Made by a program: the position numbers and the translations under genes. From NCBI RefSeq assembly GCF_000282315.2, contig NZ_AKJN02000007.1, positions 1,178,001-1,242,000 of the forward strand: DNA of 64,000 nt, read 5' to 3'. Below are positions 26,587 through 34,861 of the stretch, piece after piece (position 1 is the stretch's first letter; each line of letters opens with the position of its first letter). Source of the stretch: Pseudomonas sp. GM41(2012). GTDB taxonomy: Bacteria > Pseudomonadota > Gammaproteobacteria > Pseudomonadales > Pseudomonadaceae. The notes below the pieces were generated by a model. It ran no database searches, was not told where the DNA came from, and saw only the letters and a program-made list of their open reading frames with translations.

Positions 26587-27867
26587 TTACAGCAGTGACT
26601 CATTCGCCTTCTTGTGCTTCCAGCTGTCATTACCCGGCAGCAACAGGTTCAGCGCAATCGCCGTCACCGCGCACAGCGCGATGCCTTTGAGGCCGAAGTC
26701 GTCCGGCCCTGTGCCGGTGCCGACCAGTACGCCGCCAATCCCGAACACCAGGGTCACCGAGACAATCACCAGATTGCGTGCTTCGCCCAGATCGATCTTG
26801 TGGCGAATCAGGGTGTTCATGCCCACCGCCGCAATCGAACCGAACAACAGGCACAGAATCCCGCCCATCACCGGCACCGGAATGCTTTGCAGCAGCGCGC
26901 CGAACTTGCCGATGAACGCCAGGCTGATGGCGAATATCGCCGCCCAGGTCATGATCTTCGGGTTGTAGTTCTTGGTCAGCATCACCGCGCCAGTCACTTC
27001 GGCATAGGTGGTGTTGGGTGGACCGCCAAACAGGCCGGCTGCGGTGGTGGCAATGCCATCGCCGAGCAGGGTGCGGTGCAGGCCGGGTTTCTTCAGGTAA
27101 TCGCGACCGGTCACGCTACCGACAGCGATCACGCCGCCGATGTGCTCGATGGCCGGAGCCAGGGCCACCGGAACGATGAACAGAATCGCCTGCCAGTTGA
27201 ATTCCGGCGCGGTGAAGTGCGGGATTGCAAACCACGGTGCAGCAGCAATTTTCGCGGTATCAACGACGCCGAAATAAAACGCCATCGCAAAACCCACCAA
27301 CACGCCCGAGATGATCGGCACCAGGCGGAAGATGCCTTTACCGAACACCGCGACGATCAGGGTGGTCAGCAGCGCGGGCATCGAGATCAGCATTGCGGTC
27401 TGATAATGAATCAGTTCGGTGCCGTCGCCAGCCTTGCCCATTGCCATGTTGGCGGCGATCGGCGCCATGGCCAGGCCGATGGAGATGATCACCGGGCCAA
27501 TCACCACGGGTGGCAGCAGGCGGTCAATGAAACCGGTGCCTTTGATCTTCACCGCAAGGCCAAGGAAGGTGTAGACGAAACCGGCCGCCATCACGCCGCC
27601 CATGGTCGCCGCGAGACCGAATTGGCCCTTGGCGAGAATGATCGGGGTGATGAAGGCAAAGCTCGACGCCAGGAACACCGGCACCTGACGCCCGGTGACG
27701 ATCTGGAACAGAATCGTCCCCAGGCCTGCGGTGAACAGCGCCACGTTCGGGTCGAGGCCGGTAATCAACGGCATTAACACCAGAGCGCCGAAGGCCACGA
27801 ACAGCATCTGCGCACCCGACAGCACCGTGCGCCAGAGCGGATCGTTGAACTCTTGCTGCATGCTCAA
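26587..27867 (-). CDS. uraA: Uracil permease (NCS2 family)
   Basis: 426 residues with about 14 hydrophobic segments. NCS2 signatures include PAIEHIGGVIAVGSVTGRDY and the downstream TTAAGLFGGPPNTTYAE stretch, which contains the family's substrate-binding motif region. It imports uracil by proton symport in the inner membrane. Its start overlaps the upp stop by four bases, so the transporter and the enzyme that traps uracil as UMP are made together. Confidence 0.95.
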   Translation of the reverse strand: MSMQQEFNDPLWRTVLSGAQMLFVAFGALVLMPLITGLDPNVALFTAGLGTILFQIVTGRQVPVFLASSFAFITPIILAKGQFGLAATMGGVMAAGFVYTFLGLAVKIKGTGFIDRLLPPVVIGPVIISIGLAMAPIAANMAMGKAGDGTELIHYQTAMLISMPALLTTLIVAVFGKGIFRLVPIISGVLVGFAMAFYFGVVDTAKIAAAPWFAIPHFTAPEFNWQAILFIVPVALAPAIEHIGGVIAVGSVTGRDYLKKPGLHRTLLGDGIATTAAGLFGGPPNTTYAEVTGAVMLTKNYNPKIMTWAAIFAISLAFIGKFGALLQSIPVPVMGGILCLLFGSIAAVGMNTLIRHKIDLGEARNLVIVSVTLVFGIGGVLVGTGTGPDDFGLKGIALCAVTAIALNLLLPGNDSWKHKKANESLL

Positions 27868-28502
27868 GCGTCCTTCTGCTTGGTGCCGAAGATCTTGTCA
27901 CCGGCATCGCCCAGGCCTGGGATGATGTAACCGTGTTCGTTCAGTTTTTCGTCAATGGACGCGGTGTAGATGGTCACGTCCGGGTGAGCCTTCTCTACGG
28001 CGGCAATGCCTTCAGGGGCCGCCACCAGCACCATTGCGCGGATATCCCGGCAACCGGCCTTTTTCAGCAGGTCGATGGTCGCGACCATGGAACTGCCGGT
28101 GGCGAGCATCGGGTCGATGATCATCGCCAGGCGTTCGTTGATTTCCGGGACCAGTTTTTCCAGGTAGGTATGAGCCTGCAACGTTTGTTCATTGCGGGCC
28201 ACGCCCACGGCGCTGACTTTGGCGCCCGGGATCAGGCTCAGCACGCCTTCGAGCATGCCGATGCCGGCGCGCAGGATCGGTACTACAGTAATTTTCTTGC
28301 CGGCGATTTTCTCGACCGACACCGTGCCGCACCAGCCTTCGATGTCGTAGCTTTCCAGCGGCAGATCTTTGGTGGCTTCATAGGTCAGCAGGGCACCGAC
28401 TTCCTGAGCGAGCTCACGGAAATTCTTCGTGCTGATGTCGGCGCGGCGCATAAGACCGAGTTTATGGCGGATCAGCGGATGGCGGATCTCGAGGATGGGC
28501 AT
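27864..28502 (-). CDS. upp: Uracil phosphoribosyltransferase
   Basis: 212 residues from MPILEIRHPL (ATG 28502). It converts uracil and PRPP to UMP. The PRPP loop MIDPMLATGSSM and the uracil-binding GYIIPGLGDAGD are intact. It is first in the upp-uraA operon and divergent from hpt, another salvage enzyme; about 160 bp separate the two starts. Confidence 0.97.
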   Translation of the reverse strand: MPILEIRHPLIRHKLGLMRRADISTKNFRELAQEVGALLTYEATKDLPLESYDIEGWCGTVSVEKIAGKKITVVPILRAGIGMLEGVLSLIPGAKVSAVGVARNEQTLQAHTYLEKLVPEINERLAMIIDPMLATGSSMVATIDLLKKAGCRDIRAMVLVAAPEGIAAVEKAHPDVTIYTASIDEKLNEHGYIIPGLGDAGDKIFGTKQKDA

Positions 28503-28665
28503 GGGAAAGGCTCCGGCGGCGGGCAAAAAAACCGGCCTAGATTAATCTATCCGAGGGTGTTGTCCTATAGACATTCAGAACGTTAGTCCACAAACGCTTG
28601 ATCTGGCCTCGCTTGATGCGTACCTTTGCCCGCTTTTCCTGAACCGCCACCCCCTGGAGAACGCC

Positions 28666-29223
28666 ATGTCCGCTGATCTCGAGCATATCCGTCAAATCAT
28701 GCGAGAGGCTGACTGCCTGTACACCGAAGCTGAAGTCGAGGCGGCCATCGCCCGCGTCGGTGCACAAATCAACGACCAGCTGGCTGAAAGCAATCCGGTG
28801 GTGTTCTGCGTGATGAACGGCGGGCTGATTTTCTCCGGCAAGCTGCTGACCCATCTGAACTTCCCGCTGGAAGCGTCCTACCTGCACGCCACTCGTTATC
28901 GCAACGAAACCAGCGGCGGCGACCTGTTCTGGAAAGCCAAGCCGGAAGTGTCGTTCCTCGACCGCGACGTGCTGATCATCGACGACATCCTCGATGAAGG
29001 TCACACCCTGGGCGCGATCATCGACTACTGCAAACACGCCGGCGCCCGCGCTGTGCACACCGCCGTGCTGATCGACAAGGACCACGACCGCAAGGCTCGC
29101 CCGGACCTGAAAGCCGATTTCGTCGGCCTGCCATGCATCGACCGTTACATCTTCGGTTACGGCATGGACTACAAAGGCTACTGGCGTAACGCCAACGGGA
29201 TTTTTGCTGTTAAAGGCATGTAA
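28666..29223 (+). CDS. hpt: Hypoxanthine-guanine phosphoribosyltransferase
   Basis: 185 residues. It salvages hypoxanthine and guanine to IMP and GMP using PRPP. The PRPP signature LIIDDILDEGHTLG is clear, and VVFCVMNGGLIFSGKL is the N-terminal pyrophosphate-binding loop. It is followed after four bases by the WbuC-like cupin, so both are probably one transcript, divergent from upp-uraA. Confidence 0.94.
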   Translation: MSADLEHIRQIMREADCLYTEAEVEAAIARVGAQINDQLAESNPVVFCVMNGGLIFSGKLLTHLNFPLEASYLHATRYRNETSGGDLFWKAKPEVSFLDRDVLIIDDILDEGHTLGAIIDYCKHAGARAVHTAVLIDKDHDRKARPDLKADFVGLPCIDRYIFGYGMDYKGYWRNANGIFAVKGM

Positions 29224-29227
29224 GAAA

Positions 29228-29701
29228 ATGACCGCTCCGAGCTTTCTCGATCAAACCCTGTTCGCTGAATTGGCCGAGAAAGCCGCAGCCAATCCTCGCG
29301 GGCGTCAGCATCACAACTTCCATCAGATGGAAGACGCCTGTCATCGCATGGTGGTTGGCTTGCAGCCTGACACCTATATCCCGCCTCACCGGCACTTGGG
29401 GGAAAACAAGGCTGAAACCTTGTTGGTCCTCAAAGGGCGACTGGGTGTGTTGATCTTCGATGAGTCAGGCGCGGTGGTGAACAAACAAATCCTGCAGGCC
29501 GGTGGCGACTGTCTCGGCGTGGACCTGCCAGCCGGTGTGTTCCATAGCCTGGTGGTACTGGAAACGGACAGCCTGATGTTCGAGTGCAAGGCGGGCCCGT
29601 ATCGCCCGGTCGGTGAAGGTGAGCTTGCTCACTGGGCGCCGCGCGAAGGCGAGCCTGGTGTGGCTGAGTATCAGGCGTGGATGCGCGCGCAGTTCGATTG
29701 A
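29228..29701 (+). CDS. WbuC-family cupin metalloprotein
   Basis: 157 residues from ATG 29228. A single cupin barrel with metal-ligand motifs PHRHLGENKAETLLVLKG and a second motif GVFHSLVVLE. The N-terminal FLDQTLFAELAEKAAANPRGRQHHNFHQ is typical of WbuC proteins, which in enterics sit in O-antigen loci; the enzyme activity is not established. It follows hpt closely and ends before a REP doublet. Confidence 0.85.
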   Translation: MTAPSFLDQTLFAELAEKAAANPRGRQHHNFHQMEDACHRMVVGLQPDTYIPPHRHLGENKAETLLVLKGRLGVLIFDESGAVVNKQILQAGGDCLGVDLPAGVFHSLVVLETDSLMFECKAGPYRPVGEGELAHWAPREGEPGVAEYQAWMRAQFD

Positions 29702-29710
29702 ACACATACC

Positions 29711-29801
29711 CTGTGGGAGCGAGCCTGCTCGCGATAGCGGTCTGAGTGACACACTTATGCTGGATGTGCCGACGTAATCGCGAGCAGGCTCGCTCCCACA
29801 G
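29711..29801. repeat. REP doublet, 25-bp perfect arms
   Basis: CTGTGGGAGCGAGCCTGCTC... at 29711-29735 and its exact inverse at 29777-29801, between two tandem plus-strand genes. Confidence 0.9.
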
Positions 29802-29872
29802 TGGATCGCGTCCACAGAAGTAATTTCAAATACCCATGCTAGAGTGCTCGGCCTCGCCCTCCGGAGTCTGTC

Positions 29873-30358
29873 ATGAGCCTTTTGATCCGTAGCTGCGCCG
29901 CCCTGTTGCTGACCGTCAGCCTGCCGCTGGCGGCCGCCCCGGCGCCGATGCACGCGCAGTTCCTGCCCCCGGATGACCTGACCCTGCGTGACGCGGAGCC
30001 CGAGCAGCAACAGCTGTTGCAGGTTACCGAGTACTCGGTGGTGGTCGGCAGTCAACGTCAGTCCAACCAACAGCCGATTCCGGTGACCTCACCATTGCTG
30101 ATCCGTCTCAAGGGCAAATCCTTGAACAAGGGCGCGACCATCAACCAGGTGCTGGTCAATTTCGATGGCGAAAGCAAAAGCCTGAAAAAGCCGATCTACG
30201 ACGACAAGAGCAAAACCCTGACGCTGTTTTACCCGATGGCCCAGTACCGGGTGGTGATCGACTTGTTGCGCAATGACACGGTGTATTGCCAGTTCCTCAG
30301 CTACGCCAACGGTCATGTCTGGGCCGATCTGCACACGGGCGCTGTTCGTCCGCGTTGA
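29873..30358 (+). CDS. Secreted hypothetical protein (161 aa)
   Basis: A signal peptide (residues 1-22, ending LPLAAAPA) precedes a soluble beta-rich domain with no motif I can name. Conserved-looking parts are LLQVTEYSVVVGSQRQSN and LTLFYPMAQYRVVIDLLR. It should be periplasmic or secreted. The start has a CCGGAG ribosome site. It lies alone between a REP doublet and the PA4642-type gene, 63 bp before the latter. Confidence 0.75.
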   Translation: MSLLIRSCAALLLTVSLPLAAAPAPMHAQFLPPDDLTLRDAEPEQQQLLQVTEYSVVVGSQRQSNQQPIPVTSPLLIRLKGKSLNKGATINQVLVNFDGESKSLKKPIYDDKSKTLTLFYPMAQYRVVIDLLRNDTVYCQFLSYANGHVWADLHTGAVRPR

Positions 30359-30421
30359 GCCCGGTGGCAAGGGAGGGGTAAACTGCCCGCCCCGTGAAAT
30401 GTCTGCGAGCTGGAGTCGGCA

Positions 30422-30709
30422 ATGCGTAAAGATAAGAAGCAAGTGATTGGTGACGAGATCGGCGATGAGCAGATCAAGCTGTTCCTCGATTTCGAACCGG
30501 TCGACGCCACGTCGCCGTCGCTGCACAAGCTGATCAAGGCCTACCGCGGCCTGCGCATCGATGACTTCGGGCGTTTTCTGACGTTCTTCGTCGAAGCCGG
30601 TCTGGATCTGGACGGCAAGGATGAGCACGGCAATGACTTCGTCGCCCTGATCAAGGATCAGCGCAACGCGGCCGAGTACATCGAACTGATCGAAAAGGCT
30701 CGCGGCTAA
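30422..30709 (+). CDS. PA4642-family small acidic protein (95 aa)
   Basis: A small, charged, soluble protein (MRKDKKQVIGDEIGDEQIKL at the start, KDEHGNDFVALIKDQRNAAEY near the end). It resembles the conserved PA4642 family of pseudomonads, found beside mqo, of unknown function. A CTGGAG ribosome site precedes the ATG. It converges on mqo across a REP doublet and a terminator. Confidence 0.8.
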   Translation: MRKDKKQVIGDEIGDEQIKLFLDFEPVDATSPSLHKLIKAYRGLRIDDFGRFLTFFVEAGLDLDGKDEHGNDFVALIKDQRNAAEYIELIEKARG

Positions 30710-30717
30710 CATGCATT

Positions 30718-30785
30718 TGTAGGAGCACGGCTTGCCGGCGATGGCGTCCTTGAAATCGCCATCGCCGGCAAGCCGTGCTCCTACA
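30718..30785. repeat. REP doublet, 27-bp perfect arms
   Basis: TGTAGGAGCACGGCTTGCCG... (30718-30744) and exact inverse (30759-30785); only 14 bp between arms, so it can form one long hairpin. Confidence 0.9.
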
Positions 30786-30794
30786 GAAAGGCAT

Positions 30795-30834
30795 AAAAAA
30801 ACGCCCCGCTCTCAATGAGGACGGGGCGTTTTTT
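30795..30834. terminator. Bidirectional terminator for PA4642-type gene and mqo
   Basis: Stem ACGCCCCG/CGGGGCGT flanked by long A and T runs on both sides. Confidence 0.9.
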
Positions 30835-30845
30835 ATGCGGCCGAA

Positions 30846-32354
30846 TCAAGCGTAGCTTTCGGTCTCGTTGCTGGCTTCAACCAGTTCCAGCGCGACGTTG
30901 TTCTGCACATTGATCTTGCGATACAGCGCAGCGTCGGTTTCCAGGACTTTTTCCCGCGCCGGGAAGATTTCCGCCAGTTTGGCCGCCCATTCGCCTTTGG
31001 CTTTGTTCGGGAAGCATTTTTCGATCAGTTCCAGCATGATCGAAACGGTCACCGACGCACCTGGCGAAGCGCCGAGCAGGGCAGCAAGGGTACCGTCCTT
31101 GGCCGCGACCAGTTCGGTACCGAACTGCAGAACGCCACCCTTTTTCGGGTCTTTCTTGATGATCTGCACCCGTTGGCCGGCCACTTCCAGGCGCCAGTCT
31201 TCGGCTTTCGCTTCAGGGTAGAAGCGACGCAGCGAGTCCAGACGCTGCTCCATCGACTGCATCACTTCGCTGACCAGGTACTTGGTCAGGTCCATGTTGT
31301 TTTTGGCCACGGCCAGCATCGGGCCGATGTTGCCAGCGCGAACCGACATCGGCAGGTCCATGAAGGAGCCGTGCTTGAGGAACTTGGTGGTGAAACCGGC
31401 GTAAGGTCCGAACAGCAGGGACTTCTTGCCATCGACTACGCGGGTGTCCAGGTGCGGCACCGACATCGGAGGCGAACCCACCGCCGCCTGGCTGTAGACC
31501 TTGGCCTGGTGGTGTTTGACCACTTCCGGGTTGTCGCAACGCAGCCACTGGCCGCTGATCGGGAAGCCGCCGAAGCCTTTGCTTTCTTCGATGCCCGAAG
31601 CTTGCAGCAGCGGCAGTGCCGCGCCGCCAGCGCCGAGGAACACGAATTTCGCGTCGACGTCACGGGAATTGCCGCTGTTGACGTCCTTGATGCTGACGGT
31701 CCAGCCGCTGCCGTTACGCTTGAGGCCGGTCACGCGCTTGCAGTACTTGACCTGGGCATCGGGTGCGCTGGTCAGGTGCTTGAGCAGTTGATTGGTCAGG
31801 GCGCCGAAGTTGACGTCGGTGCCGTTCATGACGCGGGTGGCGGCGACGACTTCGTCAGCCGGCCGGCCAGGCATCATCAGCGGCATCCACTCCGCCATGG
31901 TGGCCTTGTCTTCGGTGTATTCCATGTCCGAGAAGGCGTGGTGCTTGCTCAGCGTCTTGAAGCGTTCCTTGAGGAAGGAAACGCCATCGTCGCCCTGCAC
32001 GAAGCTCAGGTGCGGCACCGGGCTGATGAACGTCTTGCACGAGCCGAACGTATTTTTCTTGGTCAGGTAGGACCAGAACTGCTTCGACACCTCGAACTGG
32101 GTATTGATGTGCACGGCTTTCTTGATGTCGACGGTGCCGTCGGCGGCCTGCGGCGTGTAGTTGAGCTCACACAGCCCGGCGTGACCGGTACCGGCGTTGT
32201 TCCACGGGTTCGAACTCTCCGCGGCACCGGAATCCATCAGCTCGACGACTTCCAGCTTGATCGCGGGGTCGAGCTCTTTGAGCAGTACAGCGAGGGTGGC
32301 ACTCATGATGCCGGCCCCAACCAGTACTACGTCGACTGCTTCGTTATGCGCCAT
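30846..32354 (-). CDS. mqo: Malate:quinone oxidoreductase
   Basis: 502 residues. A membrane-associated FAD enzyme that oxidises malate to oxaloacetate and passes electrons to ubiquinone. The dinucleotide loop VVLVGAGIMSATLAVLLKEL lies at residues 9-28, and GTGHAGLCELNYTPQ and LLFGPYAGFTTKFLKHGS are Mqo family signatures. It stands alone, with a 740-bp gene-free upstream region and a terminator right after the stop. PAO1 mqoB (PA4640) has the same neighbours. Confidence 0.96.
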   Translation of the reverse strand: MAHNEAVDVVLVGAGIMSATLAVLLKELDPAIKLEVVELMDSGAAESSNPWNNAGTGHAGLCELNYTPQAADGTVDIKKAVHINTQFEVSKQFWSYLTKKNTFGSCKTFISPVPHLSFVQGDDGVSFLKERFKTLSKHHAFSDMEYTEDKATMAEWMPLMMPGRPADEVVAATRVMNGTDVNFGALTNQLLKHLTSAPDAQVKYCKRVTGLKRNGSGWTVSIKDVNSGNSRDVDAKFVFLGAGGAALPLLQASGIEESKGFGGFPISGQWLRCDNPEVVKHHQAKVYSQAAVGSPPMSVPHLDTRVVDGKKSLLFGPYAGFTTKFLKHGSFMDLPMSVRAGNIGPMLAVAKNNMDLTKYLVSEVMQSMEQRLDSLRRFYPEAKAEDWRLEVAGQRVQIIKKDPKKGGVLQFGTELVAAKDGTLAALLGASPGASVTVSIMLELIEKCFPNKAKGEWAAKLAEIFPAREKVLETDAALYRKINVQNNVALELVEASNETESYA

Positions 32355-33094
32355 TTAACGCGTCTCCAAAATCTGCAGCACCAAATTGTCGGCATGGCTG
32401 CCAGGTGTTCAGGGGCGTGTCAGTGATGCCCCAGGTACTCATGGCAGTATCGCCATGTCCGAATCTTCGCAATTTTTTGCAACTTCGACGGACGCTACCG
32501 GCCGGGTCTAAAAGAGTTACATGAACTCACTTCAACGCGCGGCTGGCAATTCGACTTATGGTCGATACATCCGTTTGTGCAACCAAATCCGTAGAGGACA
32601 GGCTTCAGGATCCGGTGTTCGAGGCGTACTCGGTCCTGTGTCGTTGGGCTGTTTCAGACGCTAATGGTGCATATTCAGACGCAAAACTATTCATTTGCTC
32701 GCCACACTCTTGTGAAGTTGTGAAAACCCGTTTTTTTCACGCTCTTTTGAAGACGTGAACCTCAAAAAAGGGCTGCCCCAGCCTGGCACCGTGCCCGGAT
32801 GGATTGCCGCCATGGGATACATGACAGGCAAAACGGGCAAACAGCTCAGTGACCGAGCGTAATGACAGCTCTGCAGATTCGCGAAAAGTGGGGGTTTTGC
32901 TCAAGGAACAGCAAGCGCGCCAGCTTCACTCGATCTGTGTGGGCGGCTCTCTGTAGGGCGGTGCGGGGTGTCAATACAAGCGCATTGACGATGCTGCGAG
33001 GCCCGATCAGGAGACGTCCTTATAATCGGGGGGAGATTGTAGCGAAGAAACGCAGGGAAATGGTCGTGTTTAATGACTTTTATTAGGTGTTCGG
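32355..33094. other. 740-bp gene-poor region upstream of mqo
   Basis: Short frames at 32558-32758 and 32862-33086 (plus) lack convincing ribosome sites, family likeness or coding character, so I do not call them. A GTGAAAA/TTTTCAC hairpin lies at about 32720-32740, and TATAAT at 33020-33025 could be a promoter -10. It may hold the mqo leader and an unrecognised small RNA, but I cannot show one. Confidence 0.4.
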
Positions 33095-33328
33095 TCAGGT
33101 GGTCAACAGTTGCTGAGCCCGCGCACGTGGCTGGCGCTGGCTGACACGGGCGCTAGGGGGCAAGGGGTGGTGTAACCAATTCAGACGGATTTCTTCGATT
33201 TCGACCCAGTCATCGCCCATGGGCTGAAGGCTGCACTGTTTGAACGCCTGGCAGTGGCCGTTGCGGTCGAGCAGGGCGAAGCAGCGATGCAGAGGGCGAG
33301 GATTGAACAGCGAGATGAGATAGCGCAT
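33095..33328 (-). CDS. Small hypothetical protein (77 aa)
   Basis: The frame MRYLISLFNPRPLHRCFALL begins at an ATG with AAGG nine bases upstream. It has a charged middle (GDDWVEIEEIRLNWL) and an Arg-rich tail with no known motif. The sequence looks like a real small cytoplasmic protein conserved among pseudomonads, but no function can be given. It is divergent from the YajG-type lipoprotein. Confidence 0.6.
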   Translation of the reverse strand: MRYLISLFNPRPLHRCFALLDRNGHCQAFKQCSLQPMGDDWVEIEEIRLNWLHHPLPPSARVSQRQPRARAQQLLTT

Positions 33329-33530
33329 GGCGAAGTACCTTGTAGGTGACTGCTATGAAGATAGCCAGCAAACCGTGACGAGCAAGTGTATGGGCGGTGA
33401 CATCTCTGTGACAGGAACCCGATTCCCAAGGGTTTGTCAGACATTTCAGTAATCACTGAAGGGCTCTAGTTAGCCGCAGTGGCGCACCGCTATACTGCGG
33501 GCCTTAGTGCCTGATTCTGGAGAGAAGCGC

Positions 33531-34115
33531 ATGTTGCAACGCCTGTTGTTCGGTTTGATCACTGTGACCAGTTTGACCCTGGTCGGCTGCGCCCACAGCC
33601 CGCAACAACTGAATCCGGAGCCCAAGCTGACGGCTCAGCTGGCACCGGTCGGCCATGGTCAGCCGGTGGTGGTGCGTGTGGTGGACGGTCGTCCGTCGCC
33701 GACTCTGGGCACCCGTGGTGGCCTGTACCCTGAGACCAGCGCGATCACCGTGCAGGGCGCGCAGATTCTGCCGAAGTTGCAGGCTCAGGCCGAAGCGGCC
33801 GTGCGGTTGTTGGGTTTTACGCCAACCAACAATGCACCGAATGCACCGCAAATCACCGTGACCCTGGCCGAGCTGAAGTATCAGTCGCCTAAAGAAGGCA
33901 TGTATGTGACTGAAGCCACCATTGGCGCGACGTTCCGCTCCGATGTGCAGAATGCCAACCGTCGTTACAGCGGTCGTTATGGTGCGTCCCTGGATCAGCG
34001 TTTTGGTATGGCGCCGAATCAGGAAACCAACACCAAGCTGGTCAGCGATGTGTTGAGCGATGCGTTGACGCGTCTGTTCAAGGATCCGACGATTGGTCAG
34101 ATTCTCGGCGAGTAA
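33531..34115 (+). CDS. YajG-family lipoprotein
   Basis: 194 residues from MLQRLLFGL (ATG 33531, with GGAGAGAAG ahead of it). Signal peptide and lipobox LVGC (Cys20), then a YajG-like domain: VVVRVVDGRPSPTLGTRGG and NRRYSGRYGASLDQRFG. It should be an envelope lipoprotein; role unknown. A terminator follows the stop. Confidence 0.85.
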   Translation: MLQRLLFGLITVTSLTLVGCAHSPQQLNPEPKLTAQLAPVGHGQPVVVRVVDGRPSPTLGTRGGLYPETSAITVQGAQILPKLQAQAEAAVRLLGFTPTNNAPNAPQITVTLAELKYQSPKEGMYVTEATIGATFRSDVQNANRRYSGRYGASLDQRFGMAPNQETNTKLVSDVLSDALTRLFKDPTIGQILGE

Positions 34116-34130
34116 ACGTTCGCTGGATTC

Positions 34131-34167
34131 AAAAAAGCCCGGTGCCAGCAATGGCCCCGGGCTTTTT
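34131..34167 (+). terminator. Rho-independent terminator after YajG-type gene
   Basis: AAAAAAGCCCGG and CCGGGCTTTTT arms, 15 bp past the stop codon. Confidence 0.85.
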
Positions 34168-34200
34168 CGTGCCGACCGATTTTCTCGAGTTCACCCGACC

Positions 34201-34298
34201 CCCTGTAGGAGCCGAGCTTGCTCGCGATGGCGTAGTGTCAGACGACATCAATGTTGAAGGTTAAACCGCTATCGCGAGCAAGCTCGGCTCCTACAGGG
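34201..34298. repeat. REP doublet, 28-bp perfect arms
   Basis: CCCTGTAGGAGCCGAGCTTG... (34201-34228) and exact inverse (34271-34298). Confidence 0.9.
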
Positions 34299-34451
34299 GA
34301 TCTGCGGAATGACGGCGTCGTGACACAGGACAGGAATGGGTCAAATGGTTCGTTATTTGTCGGAAAGCAAGGGCAGGAGGTGAGGCTTTCGGTAGAATTC
34401 GCGCCGCGGTCGTCGGTTCGGCGTCTGCCACCTGTTTTGCTGAGGTCCGTG

Positions 34452-34736
34452 ATGTCGTTGCATTTGATTTCGCTGTTTACCAACCATCCTGCCAAGTTGA
34501 TCAACCTGTTGGCCTTGTTGCTTGCCTTTCCGGGCGGCTGGTTGCTGCATGCCACTCGTCGCCGCGAACAGCGCGCGCTGGCCATTCTCGAAACGCAAAG
34601 CCAGAGCCGTCGTATCGATGAACCGACGTTGATGCTGGATGGGGCGACCTTGCGCATGAACCGGTTTTTCTATCGATTCGGTTTTGCCTGCCTGGGGTTG
34701 GCGCTGCTGGTGTCGTGGATCAGTACGCGCTTCTGA
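34452..34736 (+). CDS. Small two-helix membrane protein (94 aa)
   Basis: From ATG 34452 (MSLHLISLFTNHPAKLINLL). Two hydrophobic segments (about residues 14-32 and 73-90) flank a charged loop (HATRRREQRALAILETQSQ). An inner-membrane protein of unknown function. The ATG is preceded by a TGAGG sequence. It converges on the acyltransferase gene across a REP doublet. Confidence 0.7.
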   Translation: MSLHLISLFTNHPAKLINLLALLLAFPGGWLLHATRRREQRALAILETQSQSRRIDEPTLMLDGATLRMNRFFYRFGFACLGLALLVSWISTRF

Positions 34737-34748
34737 CTCTCTAAAAGC

Positions 34749-34841
34749 AAAAGATCGCAGCCTCGTTTCACTCGACAGCTCCTACAGAGGATAGCGTTCG
34801 CCCTGTAGGAGCTGTCGAGTGAAACGAGGCTGCGATCTTTT
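34749..34841. repeat. REP doublet, 39-bp perfect arms
   Basis: The longest perfect inverted pair in the window (34749-34787 and 34803-34841, 15-bp loop), with the AAAAGATCGCAG tail shared with the doublet at 12881. Confidence 0.92.
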
Positions 34842-34861
34842 GATCTTGCTTCAAAAAAACC

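Noticed and set aside
31173..32426. 417-codon plus-strand frame over mqo
   Set aside because: Antisense shadow; mqo is fully supported by its FAD and family motifs.
32558..32758. 66-codon frame upstream of mqo
   Set aside because: Weak start, no ribosome site and a composition unlike nearby genes.
32862..33086. 74-codon frame upstream of mqo
   Set aside because: Arg/Ser-rich translation, no ribosome site and no known likeness.
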